A stretch of 64,000 nt of DNA from Phymatolithon calcareum. Lineage: Eukaryota > Rhodophyta > Florideophyceae > Hapalidiales. Position numbers and translations under genes: made by a program. The stretch is from assembly GCA_977006965.1 (NCBI GenBank), contig OZ345353.1:3658001-3722000 (forward strand). The letters run 5' to 3'. The notes beneath the pieces were generated by a model. That model saw only the letters and a list, made by a program, of their open reading frames with translations. It made no database searches and was not told where the DNA came from. Of this stretch, positions 1 to 11,939 are shown one piece after another. Position 1 is the stretch's first letter. Every line of letters starts with the position of its first letter.

Positions 1-450
1 TTTGCTTCCCCGGTCGGATATATCCAGTTCCAGTCCATTCCAGTTGTAATTGAACCGGATTCAAATGGATTTTTACCTCCCTTTTTGACATGGATTGATC
101 CGAATTTTTTTCATCTAATATTTGGAATCAATCTGAAAATAAAATACTTGATTTCAGATCAAATCTGGATCTATATTGGCGACAAATCAAGCATTTTCAA
201 TCGAAATTGGAAACAAAATCCAAAGTTTTTCTTCATATTTCGCACTTTGAGGACTTTTTTTAGTTTTTGATGGTGATATGGTGCGAAGATGGTCCGGTTT
301 TTGAACTGGATTGGATTTGAGGCTCTGCAATCATGGATTGGATGGTATGTGGATCAAAAATAATCTCTTTTTATGGCACGGGATGGAACCTGGATTTCAA
401 ATTAGCTGTTTTCTGGATCCCGGATGGACCAAGATCCGTCCGGTCCTACC
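1..450. other. AT-rich non-coding stretch, no gene seen
   Basis: The stretch is AT-rich with many short variants of gatttgga and gatccgaa, so it is locally repetitive. No open frame longer than about 100 codons resembles a known protein, and no RNA gene is recognisable. It ends where block A begins, at the sequence also found from 9409 onward. Confidence 0.5.
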
Positions 451-1631
451 CCTAGCTCGAATTGTTTTCCAGCAGTATTATCTCGCATCGCAGACCGTCC
501 TGCTCAGAGAGCTTGGATGCGGCGCGAAGTACATCGACAAGAGGATCGCGAGTATACTCTTAATCCATTTATCAAAATCTATCGTTTCCCATTTATTGAA
601 TTTCCTCATGTTTCAATATGGCGATTGTTAAAACAATCGTACAGTGCGCCATTCGTCGAGAGCAGAATAAATCATGCGAACTACAATTTGTTTTTCACCA
701 CGCAATCAAATGGTGCCGGGTGGAAACAAATTGTAGTGCGCACGTTTTAAAGCTGCAGTCACCAATGGTGATGGTCCATACTGACGAAGTTGCGATGGTG
801 AAACTCTGCTGGAATACATAGATAAGCTGCCATCAACTTCATCATACAAATGGCAGAACAGGAGGACCTTCTTTTATCGACAATCGGTCTTACTGAATGC
901 CGTTCGGCAGAGTTTTGTTGTAAACAGTTGAATACATCACCCAACATCACTGCTACCGTGGCATGTCGCCGCATTTCGCGAAAACAAAAGTCGGACTTCG
1001 AATAGCTTTTCCAACCACTGACTACAAAGTCGCAATTCTTAGAAGGACTTCCTCGTGAACTGCGAAAAGTCGACAGCCCTTGTGGGATACCACGCCCACC
1101 TACAAAACCCATTTCTCGTGACGTTGCAGTTATGCCCGAATAATCGGCAAGAAAAGAGATGAAAGCCATGCACTGGTTATGTCGATGTATCAGCGACTGC
1201 ATGGATAATGTTCCTTTGTCTGCACAGCGACGAGGCAATCCAAAGGGTCATTTCGGATTGCCTCATCTTTTGCAACGAACAGTGGAGGGACAACGGCTTG
1301 CAAGATCGCGGAAGATATGCATTACTTCTCCTCCTTATGGTAAGTGCTCAAAGACCGTGGTCCACGAACAACTATTCCATTGACGTTTTTACAATTGGCA
1401 GCCAATTGGGCATCGAGGAAATCTGGACTAAGTCGCGTGCAGAGGAACAAGTGTTTATTCTGGAAACGTTTTTAAGGTCCGTGGACAAAACATGGATCCA
1501 GTGGTGAGGCAATGTAGAATGAGAAACTGACAAATGGAACAAATAATGAAATTACCACCGCCTACACTCGAAGCACGAAACACTCACGACAAAGATATCT
1601 CATTAGCATCTTCGTCACGTGAGACAACAGC

Positions 1632-1929
1632 TGTGATCGTTCCCCTGCGTCTGTCCACCACTCAGGTCCCTTTTGTGAGAGTGATACCTTTTTATTGTTT
1701 CGTTCAGGCAAGGTTGCTGCTTATACCAATTCGGCAGTGCTTCATTACGTGTATGCAAGCTTTCCAATTGCTCGACTTAGGTGTATAGTAAGTGCCCTAT
1801 GTAGCCCTCGCAATGATACCGTTCCATGTTCAAATCTAGATATTACGCGTAGCCTGATGTAGGCACATGCACTTGTTGCAAGCAACGCGCCAGGAACACT
1901 ACCCATGCAGTAAGCGCTACGGGTTTACA
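1632..1929. mobile_element. Probable short solo LTR inserted at the 3' end of membrane-gene copy A
   Basis: Block B reads continuously across this site (gacaacagcgaatccg near 11970). Block A has about 300 extra bases starting TGTGATCG and ending GTTTACA, bounded on both sides by CAGC (1628-1631 and 1930-1933). TG...CA ends with a short direct repeat fit a solo LTR. The repeat is 4 bp rather than the usual 5, and there is no second copy here to confirm it. The insertion supplies the stop codon now used by copy A. Confidence 0.5.
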
Positions 1930-4008
1930 CAGCGATGCCGTGCTCTTCAAGAGTTTCACCTTGCTGATCTGGTGGTAGTGCGGGCAACATGACAAAATTT
2001 TCGTGAGTTTGAAGCCCACCCTCCGTCTCATTCCTTCCACCGAATATGCGAAAGCTGTATGTGGAGGCTTCCATCGATTCTAATTTCTCGGGAAGCAGAA
2101 CACCTGTGACATAGAAAAGCTTCGCAAATCCTCTGATGTACCTTGCTCGAGCTACGCCTCCACGCTTTCGAAGCCTGTCTGCTTTCCGCAAAAGCCTAGG
2201 GCATGACAGTAGTGCGATCGCTTGAGGGTAGCTCAGACGACCAAAGCGGTTGGATGCTAGGAATGCCGATGCCTTTTCCACTTCGTCTTCTGACAATGGC
2301 ACATCATTTTCTCTCTGCGGCAATTCGTCTAGAGAATTGACAGTACTTCTCGTCAGCACGGGACGAGATCTTCTCGGTGGAGGATTGAGAACTCCGTCCC
2401 AACGTTTCGAGAATGAAACCACTGCGTTCATGGTGAGGCTATGTTTTTTGCAAGGTCGTGCACCAGGCCGATGTACGTACTGCGATATGATGAAATGAAC
2501 CAGAATCCACGTCCAGATGGGGGGGTCCTAACAAGGGCTCCAAGGATTGCTTGTAGAATTGCTCGAATGACACTTGGACGAAACTCCTTGCCCTCCGGGA
2601 AGGTGGCGAATTTGTAGAAGATAACTGTTAAAACCACGTCCACAAGACACATCCCACATACCATTCCCAAGCTTGTGCCCAGAGTACTGACCTCGACGAT
2701 CTGCGCCCTGTACCAATGTCCAACAACGAAAATAGCGCCAGCGTATCCATTGTTCAAATCATAACTCCAGTGGGTTATATTCGATGGCCCATACGTAACA
2801 AGTCCTCCTTGGTGAACGACAAGGTTGTGGTACGAATTCGAAAATAGAAAAGCGTACACCGATGCTAATATCGTCAAAAGAGCCACCAGGACAGAAGCAT
2901 AAATGCTCTGTGATAGTGGAGCTGGGTAGTTAACGAGACGGCAATGGTCGCTGGCAGTTCTAACGAGAGTCCAATCATCAATTTGGGGTACGCATCGAGG
3001 GGGAGCCCATTTTTTGACGTTTTCGCGCATCTTTGAAGCGGCAGAGGACATATTATGATGAAAGGAAATGATTACGATTTGCGCAACCACGAATGCAAGA
3101 TATTGATCGCCGCTGCGGTTGCAGAGCGTAACCGGTCGGGACGGTATCCCTGTGAGAGAAGCGACGGCCTCAAGAAGACGTTTATGTGCAACGCTGGTGA
3201 TATCATTTAAGATATCCTTGTGTTCTCCGGCGGTGGCGTTTGTGGCAATTACGGTATGCCCTGTCAGAAAGGGAAGCCTATTGAGCAGTGTCGGTTTTCC
3301 GAACTCAATTATGTCCCTTTCTCTCTTTTCCGGATATTTGTCTCTTCTGGCGGCTTGCTTCAGAGCAGTCCGGAAAGTGCTTTCCATTTGCTCGGTCGAG
3401 TAATTCAGATCGAAGGGTATTATCTCGATTCCCAGAATTTTACGCAAACGTGAACCATCGTGTACTGTCATATATTGAGAAGCAGTATCTGGCAATGGTG
3501 TCCCCTTATCTCGTATTAAGTGCTTGAAAGTGAAATCACGCCAGGTAACCTCGTTCTCTGTGCAGCTTCTGTATATGTCACCTCCACTCCACTGCCTGGC
3601 ATTAAAATCGCCGACGAGTCCAATCGGAGATGAACCGCTTTCAACGTTTTCGTAAAGAATTCGAACGGGATGTGCAGTGTCGTTGCCGGCGTCCAAGCAG
3701 ACTTTCTGAGTGAGCAATGTCACAGTATTCTCACCAACTACAAATAATTGCCCATCAGCAGCCCTTGAGTGATTCAGGGCCCACTGCCATTCTCCGTTGA
3801 TGGTGTTGCGCAAGTTAATGGACTTGAGGTCGGTCGCAAGATCCGGGATGTAGCATGCTGTAGATTTTGAAGAGCGCTTGAGCGATCGCGACACGAGTGA
3901 TACATGTCTGCACCAGTTTGCGTTTGATGGGGGGCGGTCCCAAGTCGAGACACATAAAAGCTTCACGAGAAGGCAGAATATGAAGAATTTCGCCGGTGAG
4001 GGAGGCAT
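1925..4008 (-). pseudogene. Multicopy secreted/membrane protein, copy A (one frameshift)
   Basis: I do not recognise this family. The ATG at 4008 opens a hydrophobic signal peptide (residues 3-20), then a roughly 280-residue lumenal or extracellular region with N-glycosylation sequons at N79, N109, N202, N257 and N297. Likely membrane segments are at about 303-318, 368-390 and 446-466. A conserved stretch around 396-420 (HQGGLVTYGPSN) follows the second segment. The first frame ends at 2428 after 526 residues, because copy A lacks one base in a run of A's that copy B keeps (near 2440). The second frame resumes at 2431 with MNAVVSFSKRWDG and runs to 1925, where the stop lies in the inserted LTR-like piece. 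Copy A is therefore probably a pseudogene, unless the last 168 residues are dispensable. Copies B and C share about the same sequence, so the protein was maintained through at least part of the duplication history. Confidence 0.7.
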
Positions 4009-4546
4009 ATGTAGAGTAGCGAGTTCTGGTGCCCAGTTACCAGTCCTTCCTCTCCTTCGAGAACAGATAGAATAAGTTCACGAAAAGTATTGAGCTGAAC
4101 TGAGACGCTCTTAAATGGTCCATTTCCCCACCGCTGTCCTTTTAAGAATTCCGCCAATTCGCCGAAAAAGATGAACAGCCGATGAGGAAAATATTTTTCT
4201 TCTCAAATCTTATAATGCGTTGGTAACTTTTAAAATCTACCTTTCTTCTTCTTCTAAAATCTTATATCTGGTGTACCCGAAAGAAGACTCTGTTTGAAAA
4301 GTCTTCATTATAAGTACAGCTGTACTCGTAGAAACTCACCTATAAAATACTTGAGGACAATAATAGCTCAAAATTTGTGCGTTCTTTCATTATACAGTAT
4401 ATGAAAGAGACGATTTCATTGTTGCGTCAGCTGTATAAGCATTCCCAACGTCCTCGTTGCCCGAATGGTATAATACAGTAGTACGGGCTTCTCGCACTGT
4501 ATGCCTCTGAAATCCGCTGCACACCATCCATTGATACTATGATACC

Positions 4547-5178
4547 TGTCACATTCCACTTATGTAATTTCCGCTAGGCGAGCGAACTCGTCTTGGTTGG
4601 ATATACCAGCAGGTGTACTGGTTCAGCCTTGTTGGTAAATGAAGTACCTGATATGGATTTGGCCAAGCTTTCTCAAGTGAGCGAGATGACGTAGTCGAAT
4701 ATCAGCCTGATGACAAGCGAAGCCAAGCATTCCGATTGGCGAGATGACTTAGATGATATCAGCGATTGTCGTCCTAGATTCACAGCCAGAAGCAGGATAA
4801 TCGGTTCCGCGATTGTAGTGCCCAAAGAGTCTATGAATCGATTGCAACACACCGTCTCCAGCGTTCGGTATTAGCCGCACTAGCTCGTGCTAGAATTCTT
4901 GATAGGTTTCGGTTTTCTTCTTGATGCTTGAGTTCCTTCCCGGTGAGGAACTCCCAGCAGTATTTTATATCTCTTCTGTTACGCTGATTTCGTCATCCAA
5001 CCTGAGTAAACACTTGTATTCCTAGAGAACACGAAAGAGAACTATAACGAAATCAATCCAATGAATACTACTGCAATAAACGCAATAAATGTTGCGTGTC
5101 TCGAACAAGTGACGACTGTCATTGAAGTCCACTTAGAATATCTAGGTGTCGGACTAGACCCCACCCAATTGCTCGACA
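4547..5178. mobile_element. Solo LTR with 5-bp target duplication ATACC
   Basis: Block B runs from catcgatactatga directly into ccctcacaaacctgatgac (about 14667-14695). Block A has 632 extra bases here, starting TGTCACATTCC and ending GCTCGACA, flanked by ATACC at 4542-4546 and 5179-5183. TG...CA ends, inverted terminal TGTC/GACA and a 5-bp duplication are the signature of an LTR left by recombination. A TATA-like tattttatatc lies inside near 4961. There are no internal retroelement genes and its orientation is unknown. Confidence 0.8.
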
Positions 5179-6049
5179 ATACCCTCACAAAACTGATGAC
5201 GCACACTCTGAACAGTTTATGTTGGTGCAACAGTGCTTTCCATTTTTGGTTGGATTAAAAAATCGACACATCTTCACTTTTTGCATTGCGTGTAGCACTG
5301 AAGTCTGCCTATTTCATCCATACTCGTCTTTTCACTGACACAGCACAGTGGTGCGTATAAGAACAAAATGTCGAAAACGACCTCAAGGCTTTCGATATGT
5401 GGTGTATACTGCAAAACTTAAGCAATGAACACAGTGATCAGAACACGTTTGAGTGTTCAATAACAGACCTTATTCACACATTGAGGACCTAGAATTGCGA
5501 GCCAACCACGAGAGCAATGCGTTGTGATAAATCTCGTTCTCTATGGCATCAACAATAGCTATAGAGCCAGTGGAATTCAATTCTGTTTGGCAGATTGCAC
5601 TGGAGGGTTTTTTGCCGTCTGTGAGATTTGGACGGTTGCAATAATTGCCCGCTACAGTTGTTGGTGAATCAGATGACCTTCATGTACCTGGTGAATCTAC
5701 AACTCTTTTGCAAACGCAGGCCTGCAACGTGAATGTCAACGTACGCTGCAATTCTTGCGGAGTAAAGCATGCCGACCAGGGGAGGCACCAATTTAATTGC
5801 AATTGCGATTATGAGTTGATTATTGTGGCATTAGTAACTGCAATCATGACTGAATCCGGACATGTGGTAAGATCAGTGTTTGCCACGCTGCTCTGGTAGC
5901 TCGCAACAAATACGTACCAGATGGAAGATAAATAGAGTTAAAATTCGATTTATTATTTGCGTGATTCATGTCTTGGGGACTTGCGTGCAATTGTAGTTGT
6001 GATTGCTGGGTCGATCTTTCGAGCAATTAAGGCAGGTTTCGCATTGGAC

Positions 6050-6359
6050 GGAGTACGAATGAGCCACGTGGCAGAATTAAAAAATATTTCGCAGGTTCAA
6101 GGAGGTCATTCACGATGATGGTGTGCATACACATTCCTCACCATGTGGTGCGGTATGTCAGAATTTTTGATTCTTAGAAAATACAACTCCCGTTTTCAGA
6201 CACGAATAGAGATGCTGAATAACTTCTCCATGATGTTGCCCATTAGATTTGAATTGCCGTTTTCCGCCCTTGTAAGGGAAGTTGGTTTTGTAAAACAAAC
6301 CATTACCAATAAAGCTACCTCTTAAAATTGTCTCTCTTCGCCGCAAAACTGGAGCTGCG
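6050..6359. other. Intergenic, nothing recognised
   Basis: This is the gap between the end of block A and the kinase stop codon. I see no coding potential, no strong repeat and no RNA gene. It probably contains the 3' untranslated region of the minus-strand kinase; an aataaa-type signal is not obvious. Confidence 0.4.
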
Positions 6360-7409
6360 TTACCTTGCTACCCTAAAATAGAGCTGAAAACGTTGCTCCG
6401 CGAAATGAACATACGGAAAGTCCACGGTGTCTCCGGCGCTCTGTACAAGCGCCCAAAATCCCCAATATAGATGGGCCACTGCAGCGAACCTCTCCGCCTC
6501 CTGCACGAGTTTTCGAACACTCTCTTCAGTTGGCTCACTCCCTCCGCTCTCTTCAAGGTAAGCTCTGCAGAACGCGGTCCTCGCTGCAAGCGTCGGGTAA
6601 AGCTTCGGCTGCACAATGCCATCAGTAGTGCCGCCCATGGCTTCACAAAAGAAATTGCCGATGTCAAACCCACGGTAATTCCACCCGGCGTACTCGAAAT
6701 CGAGCAGATGGACCTCGTTATCAGCAGAGATAAGAATGTTTCCGGCCAGCAGATCGTTATGACAGAAAACAACGCGGCTATTAACTGCATCTTCAATACT
6801 TTTCTGACATTCACGTAACGCTGAAGTGCAGGCTGACACCCCGCGTTCAAACCTTGACAGTTGTCCCTTGTCTTCCATTCGCGCTGCTTCGGGAGCTCAC
6901 CCTGTTATCTGCATCCACACTCCGGGGCGTGGGATGTCATCTGCGTTGCAGGGGCGGAACGTATGTAGACGTGCCATGGCTGTTGCCACACCGTGCAGGA
7001 CAACAGGTGACACCATCTCGAACAGATGCAGCGGACGGGAGGGGATGTAGGTCTCGACGCGGCCATTCGCAAATAGTGCTAACAGAGGAGGGGCGTGACC
7101 AGCCCGGCCAAGCTGCTCGAAGGTGGAGTTTTCATTCTGCCGTTGCTCGCATGTGAATACACCTTCTGCGCCGAATACGCGAACAAGCACGGTGGAAGGA
7201 GAAGCAAATGGATGTGTAGCTTTGAAGATGAGGTTTGTTATACCTCCTGGAATTGGAGAAACGGTGATTGACAAAGAACGATCTTTCCAAGTGGATAGCA
7301 AGGAGGGAAGATTGCGTGCAATGTCGATTGTGCTGCTCAATGAGGCGTGGGAGGTTGGGACGAGTGAAATGAATGGAAAGGTGGGAGCACTTTCCGTGGC
7401 GTCTGCCAT
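6360..7409 (-). CDS. Choline/ethanolamine kinase, two exons
   Basis: The product is an ATP-dependent kinase of choline or ethanolamine, the first step of the CDP-choline/CDP-ethanolamine (Kennedy) pathway, expected in the cytosol. Translation starts at the ATG at 7409; exon 1 is 6901-7409 and exon 2 is 6360-6852, giving 333 residues, normal for a compact family member. Visible motifs in order are a glycine-rich loop (IPGGITNLIFKA), the ATP-lysine-region equivalent (VLVRVFG), a FANGRVETYIPSR segment, the Brenner catalytic loop HNDLLAGNIL, the metal-binding DFEYAGWNYRGFDIGNFFCE, and the C-terminal HLYWGFWALVQS typical of this family. Read without splicing, an in-frame TGA at 6897-6899 breaks the frame. 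That TGA lies in a 48-nt intron whose removal restores the frame. The coding sequence is richer in G+C than its surroundings and no second copy is visible, so I take it for a functional host gene. Ethanolamine versus choline preference cannot be read. Confidence 0.9.
6853..6900 (-). other. 48-nt spliceosomal intron in the kinase gene
   Basis: On the coding strand the exon ends ACAGG and the intron begins GTGAGC, a strong donor. It ends CTGTCAAG, and exon 2 resumes with GTTTGAACGC. It is a phase 2 intron of 48 bases containing the in-frame TGA. Removal keeps the frame and joins ITG to FERG. It is very short for a nuclear intron, which says something about intron size in this organism. Confidence 0.8.
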
Positions 7410-9290
7410 CACTTTTTCTTGAATTTCACGAAATCGATCCGTGCCGGATGGGCTCCCAGCAACAAAAGAAAGGAGGCGTTCCGATTCGGGGAGCTATGCA
7501 AGTCAGATACAGTACATCATATTCAGGAAGCTGAAACACACGATAGTGTAAAAGCACTTTTTTCACCTCGCGTAGTGTTATGAATGAAAACTTTTGTCCT
7601 GGCATTCATATCCCACCAGTGTCACCGAAATACTTTTCTTCTACCTGGTCAGTTGCGACGTGAGGTTAGATTGGAGCGCAATAATGTGTTGCATTTGGGA
7701 AAGGCAAATTGCCAGATGGGACGGTCACCATTGTTCTCCGCGACCTGAAAGATGTCGATGAAGACGGAAACCTGTGATTTTTGTACTGGTATTATCGGAA
7801 ATGTATTTAGACGTGCTCTTTCGTCGCGTACTGAGCGCCATTGTTTTCCTCGTGTTGCGCGCATGCTCAGCAATGTAATCGCTTCCGAAATTCTTCAAAT
7901 CATTTGTGCTTGTATTCCTGCGTGCAATGAGTACAGAGTCGATTCTCGAGAATCATGAAATTCTACGCGCGTAAAGCCAAATGTCCGCTTGTCCACATTG
8001 ACTCGTTCAAGAATACCGGGGTTTCAAATGAAATGTCCCGATCGAAAGAGTGAAGTTTTCTTTTTTTATTGCAATTTTTTAAAGCCCCACAGCCATACGA
8101 ATATACGGGCAAGGCTTCCTCAGGTGCTACCCTCACTAGGACGGCTCTACTCTTATGTCTGGTATTCTATCTGAGCCCTAGCATGTACTCGGAGTGAAGT
8201 GTTCCGGCAGCGTTTCGATTCATCGGTCCCGATCGCTCAATTGTTGATCACGGAGCTTTCGGCTTGACTTTGCCTACGTAAATTGAATTTTCCGCATCGA
8301 AATCGTATCATACTGATTCGACACAGGCGAATTTTCGCAGCTTACTGTATATGCATAACCTTGTCAACCGTGCCTCTTGCATGTGTTGAAGCATTTGCAT
8401 CGCACAACTGCGCTTAGGTGAACTTTTTCCGGTGGATCACAGACAAGAGCTAGGGAGATGAGGCCGGACGCCCCAAGGTATTCAGTTAACAAGAAAACTG
8501 GGCGTATACGTTCTATGGATAAAGAATGACGAAGATATTCCAAGTGGCTTTGGTCTAAAGAAATGCTGTCAGTTCTGAATGGCAGAGCAAGGCACAACAA
8601 TCTGCTAACTATTTTCCGCATTTAGACCACTTTCGCAACTTTACTCATGTGTATGAAAGTCTTTTTGGGGTTGGACATACAACAAAAGTACACGAGCTAT
8701 GCGCCCCAAGTGTAGTAAAAATCCCGCAAAGTGGAGTACAATGCATCGCAATAACAAAAAAGTATTCTGATACACAACCTTACAGGTTTCGAGCAGCTGT
8801 GTCAACTGGTTGTTACCTGCAAGGTTTTTATGTAGCCGCAAAATTTCTGTCGCATTGGGTGTTCCACCAGCAACACAAGCTGCTGAAGAACTGTAATAAT
8901 CGAGGTTGCTGTGCTTTCTACAAGGACTGTTGTACCCGAATTTCAGTCTAGACGTGCTGCCGGCTCGAAAAGATTCGCTAGAGTGCGCCGACTCAGGAAC
9001 GGCGACCTTTGTTGCACATAGTGTAACCACATCTTCTCGACGGTGGAGGGAGTGGTTGAACTCCAATGCTAGCGGCACCATTCCGTAGGTAATTTTATTC
9101 TCAATATGCCGAACGGTCGCCGTCGCCGACCATCGGCCGGATTCGCCTCGATGATAACTACCACACAAATGGTGAGAAATCAAATCCCATGTCTCTTTCC
9201 CGTAATCCACACACTTTCCCCACTTATCGTGCGCCGTCTCACTCCCTCTCGACGTAGCCCGTCGCGAGCGCATCTTTCCCGCCTTATGCG
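7410..9290. other. Intergenic region without a supported gene
   Basis: This holds the upstream region of the kinase and about 1.9 kb of unassigned sequence. The longest open frame is on the minus strand at 8641-9321 (about 226 codons). It shows no known domain and no convincing start context, and its C-terminal end is only generally hydrophobic, so I do not call it a gene. No terminal repeats or duplications were found here. Confidence 0.4.
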
Positions 9291-9294
9291 TTAT

Positions 9295-9365
9295 CGTTAC
9301 AGTACTGTACTGGCCGCGCACGATAGTCTCATAAACAAGAGATTGTCAGTTCGAGCCTCGACAAA
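9295..9365 (+). other. tRNA-Met-like relic (possible SINE head)
   Basis: The stretch contains agtctCATaaac, matching the anticodon arm of elongator tRNA-Met (loop CTCATAA), followed at the right distance by agTTCGAgcctcgac, which resembles a T-arm. The acceptor stem and D-arm do not fold cleanly, and the T-stem carries an extra base. It is more likely a decayed tRNA gene or the head of a tRNA-derived SINE than a working tRNA. Confidence 0.3.
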
Positions 9366-10519
9366 AAAGCCTCTTTCTAGAAATTACAGTATCATATCGA
9401 TATACGCTCGAGTTGTTTTCCAGCAGTATTAACTGTCATCGCAGACCCTTCTGCTCAGTAAGCTTGGATGGGCGCGAAGTACGTCGATAGGAGGTTCACG
9501 AGCATACTCTTACTCCTCATATCGAAATCTATCGTTTTCCATTTAGTGAATTTCCTCATGTCTCAATAATGCGATTGCTATAACAATCGTGCAGTGCGCC
9601 ATTCGTCGAGGGTCGCAATGAATCGTGCGACCTGCAGTTTGTTTTCCACTACGCAATCAAACGGTGAGAAGTGGAAACAATTTGTTGTGCGCAAACACGA
9701 CTGCTACCGTGGCATGTTGCTGCATTGCGCAAACGATCAAAGCAACACCATAAGCCGAACTTCGAATAGCTTTGCCAACCACTTACTAAAAATCGCAGTT
9801 CTTCTAAGGCCTTCCTCGTGTGCGTAATCCATTCGTCGGGTGTATCCATTCGACCCTCTTCGGCCTCCTTAGGGATTCGATAAGTATCGCAGGGCAATTT
9901 TCAATGGCTTCCAAAACCACGAAAAGGTGACAGCTGTTGTGGGAGACCATACCCACCTGCAAAGCCCATATCATGTGACATTGCAGTAATGCTGGAATAA
10001 ACGCTTAGGTAAGAGATGAAAGCCAAGCACTAATCACGCAGATGTAGTAGAGATGGAGTTTCGAATTCAGACTGCGTAGATGATGTTCCTTTGTTTGCAC
10101 AGCGGGTGAGATAATGCAAAGGGTCATATTCGGATTGGCTCATCTTTTGCAAAGAACATGGGCGGGGCAACGGCTTGCCATGTTGGCGGAAGAAATGCAT
10201 TCCTTCAATTCCATGCATTAAGTGCTGAAGAGAGTGGTCCCCCTAGAACTATTCCATTGGCATTTTTACCATTGGCAGCAGGTCTGCGCCCGATATATTG
10301 GTATTGCAATATGCAATGGCAATCTCAGATTGCGCGATACGTCGGTATTGCAGTAAGTATTGGTCAGCTCAAAGTAATGCAATTCGTATCGCATAGAGCA
10401 ACTGTGAAAATTTTGTGCTTCCTCCTCTGATTTGGGAGTAGCGCAACTTAGTTTTCCGAGTACACTACTCCTAATCATCATCATCATTGCACCACGAGCT
10501 GGAGTAGTTGTATTGCAAT

Positions 10520-11653
10520 CAGGGGTGTGATAAAATTAATTGGAAAAAAATTAATTGCAATTAGTGCAATGCAATACTTAATTTTCGAAAACCCTCCAAT
10601 TCCAATTATTAATTTTTCTTCCCTGAATAATTGCAATAATTTATTTGTTCCCGTAAACATTCTCCAATTAATTCCAATTAATTGCTTCTTTGTTGTTGAC
10701 GTTTACCACCAAGACAAACGATTGCTTCTGCTGGCACCTGGCGAATATCGCTGGGCGACTATCGCGAGACGACCGTCACCTGCTGGTCTACTAAGATGCT
10801 AGTTTCGCAAGCCGCCTGCCATACATATTGCAGTCATCTGTCATTTGTCAATGAAAGCATGGAGGATACTTTGCTGTAAGCCAAGCGCAAGATCAAGAGC
10901 GCTGCCGCTCTTAGAAACCTCACTGATGTGAAACCTCTCAAGCCAAACAAGACTCATTGGTCCGGATTGTTTTACCTGTTTGAACGATTCCTTAGGATTC
11001 GCGACCTTTTTCTGAGATAAGTAACAATCCGGACTGTGACATGATCCTTAATGATAATGCAAGCTTTGCACGTCGTGTGCAAAGGTACACTCGCATGTTT
11101 GAGTTATAAACAAGGTAACCAAGAAACTTCAGGAGCAGGGAATGAGCGTGGTGTCTGTCAAAGATTGTTGCATGAATTAGTCGAGAATCACCATCTTCCG
11201 CAAAGGATTGCTCCTGATGGCATTGAAGACATACTTAATGCTGGAGACGACACTTCTCATGAAGAGGAGCATATCAATTGTGATTTTATTTTGGCTTCCA
11301 CTGCTGAAGTAGAACGACTTTGGAGTCTTGCAAAGTATGTCCTTACTGACCAACGCTCCAGGCTTGAACCCGTGCTTTTCGAGTCACTTTGTTTTTGAAA
11401 GTACACATCCGATTTTGGGATCAGCATCTAGTCTCCCAGGCTGTTCGAGCGTGCAGATGGTCCAATTAATAGAGGAATGTAAAAACTGGGAGAAATCTTC
11501 AATTAGTTGCAATTAATTGGCATTATTGCAATTATTGCTAAGACAAAGAATAGCAATAGCAATTTTTAATTTTCGTGGCAAGAATAATTGCAATATATAT
11601 TTTGGCGTACGATTTGTCTCCAATTCTCTCCAATTATATTGCTCCTACCCCTG
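10520..11653 (+). mobile_element. Non-autonomous hAT element with 8-bp TSD ATTGCAAT
   Basis: The ends are CAGGGGTGTGATAAAATTAA on the left and ...CTCCTACCCCTG on the right, i.e. CAGGGGT inverted terminal repeats. A perfect 8-bp duplication ATTGCAAT flanks them (10512-10519 and 11654-11661). Internally, 11051-11398 (plus) encodes the hAT C-terminal dimerisation motif (STAEVERLWSLAKY, then LFESLCF). The catalytic part is missing, so the element is a deletion derivative. It sits inside a stretch rich in GCAAT/ATTGC words that resembles the subterminal repeats of the hAT at 57972, suggesting one hAT landed in the remains of another. Confidence 0.85.
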
Positions 11654-11939
11654 ATTGCAATATGTATTGCCAGCAGAATTTATTTGCAATGCTTATTACT
11701 CGAAGCCATTGTCTTGCACCCGTGCGATTAATATTAACACGTATTGGGGTACTACTTGGACATCGCGGAAATCTAGACTCATTGAGGTGCAAGAGAACAA
11801 TAATTGTTTATTCTGGAAACTTTTTAACGTCCGTGGAGAAGCTTGGATCCAATTGTGACGGAAAACAGAAGGAGATACTAAGAAATGGAATACATATCAA
11901 AATTAACACTGGTTACACTCGAAGCACTCACGGCAAAGA

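Larger units (their letters stand above)
451..6049. repeat. Duplicated block A (paired with 9409-16627)
   Basis: Several landmarks recur in the same order and orientation in block B. These are the segment starting ttgttttccagcagtatta (about 455 and 9415), the minus-strand membrane-protein gene (1925-4008 and 11940-14192), the 5' flank containing acttgaggac (4350 and 14483), and the tail ending gcaggtttcgcattgga (6035 and 16610). Divergence is substantial: substitutions and indels are scattered throughout, so the duplication is not recent. Block A alone carries the LTR-like insertions at 1632-1929 and 4547-5178. Block B alone carries a hAT at 10520 and a LINE fragment at 14919. Confidence 0.8.

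Noticed and set aside
8641-9321. 226-codon minus-strand open frame as a gene
   Set aside because: No domain, no signal peptide, no paralogue and no usable start context; it overlaps a tRNA-like relic. Length alone is not enough in an AT-moderate region.
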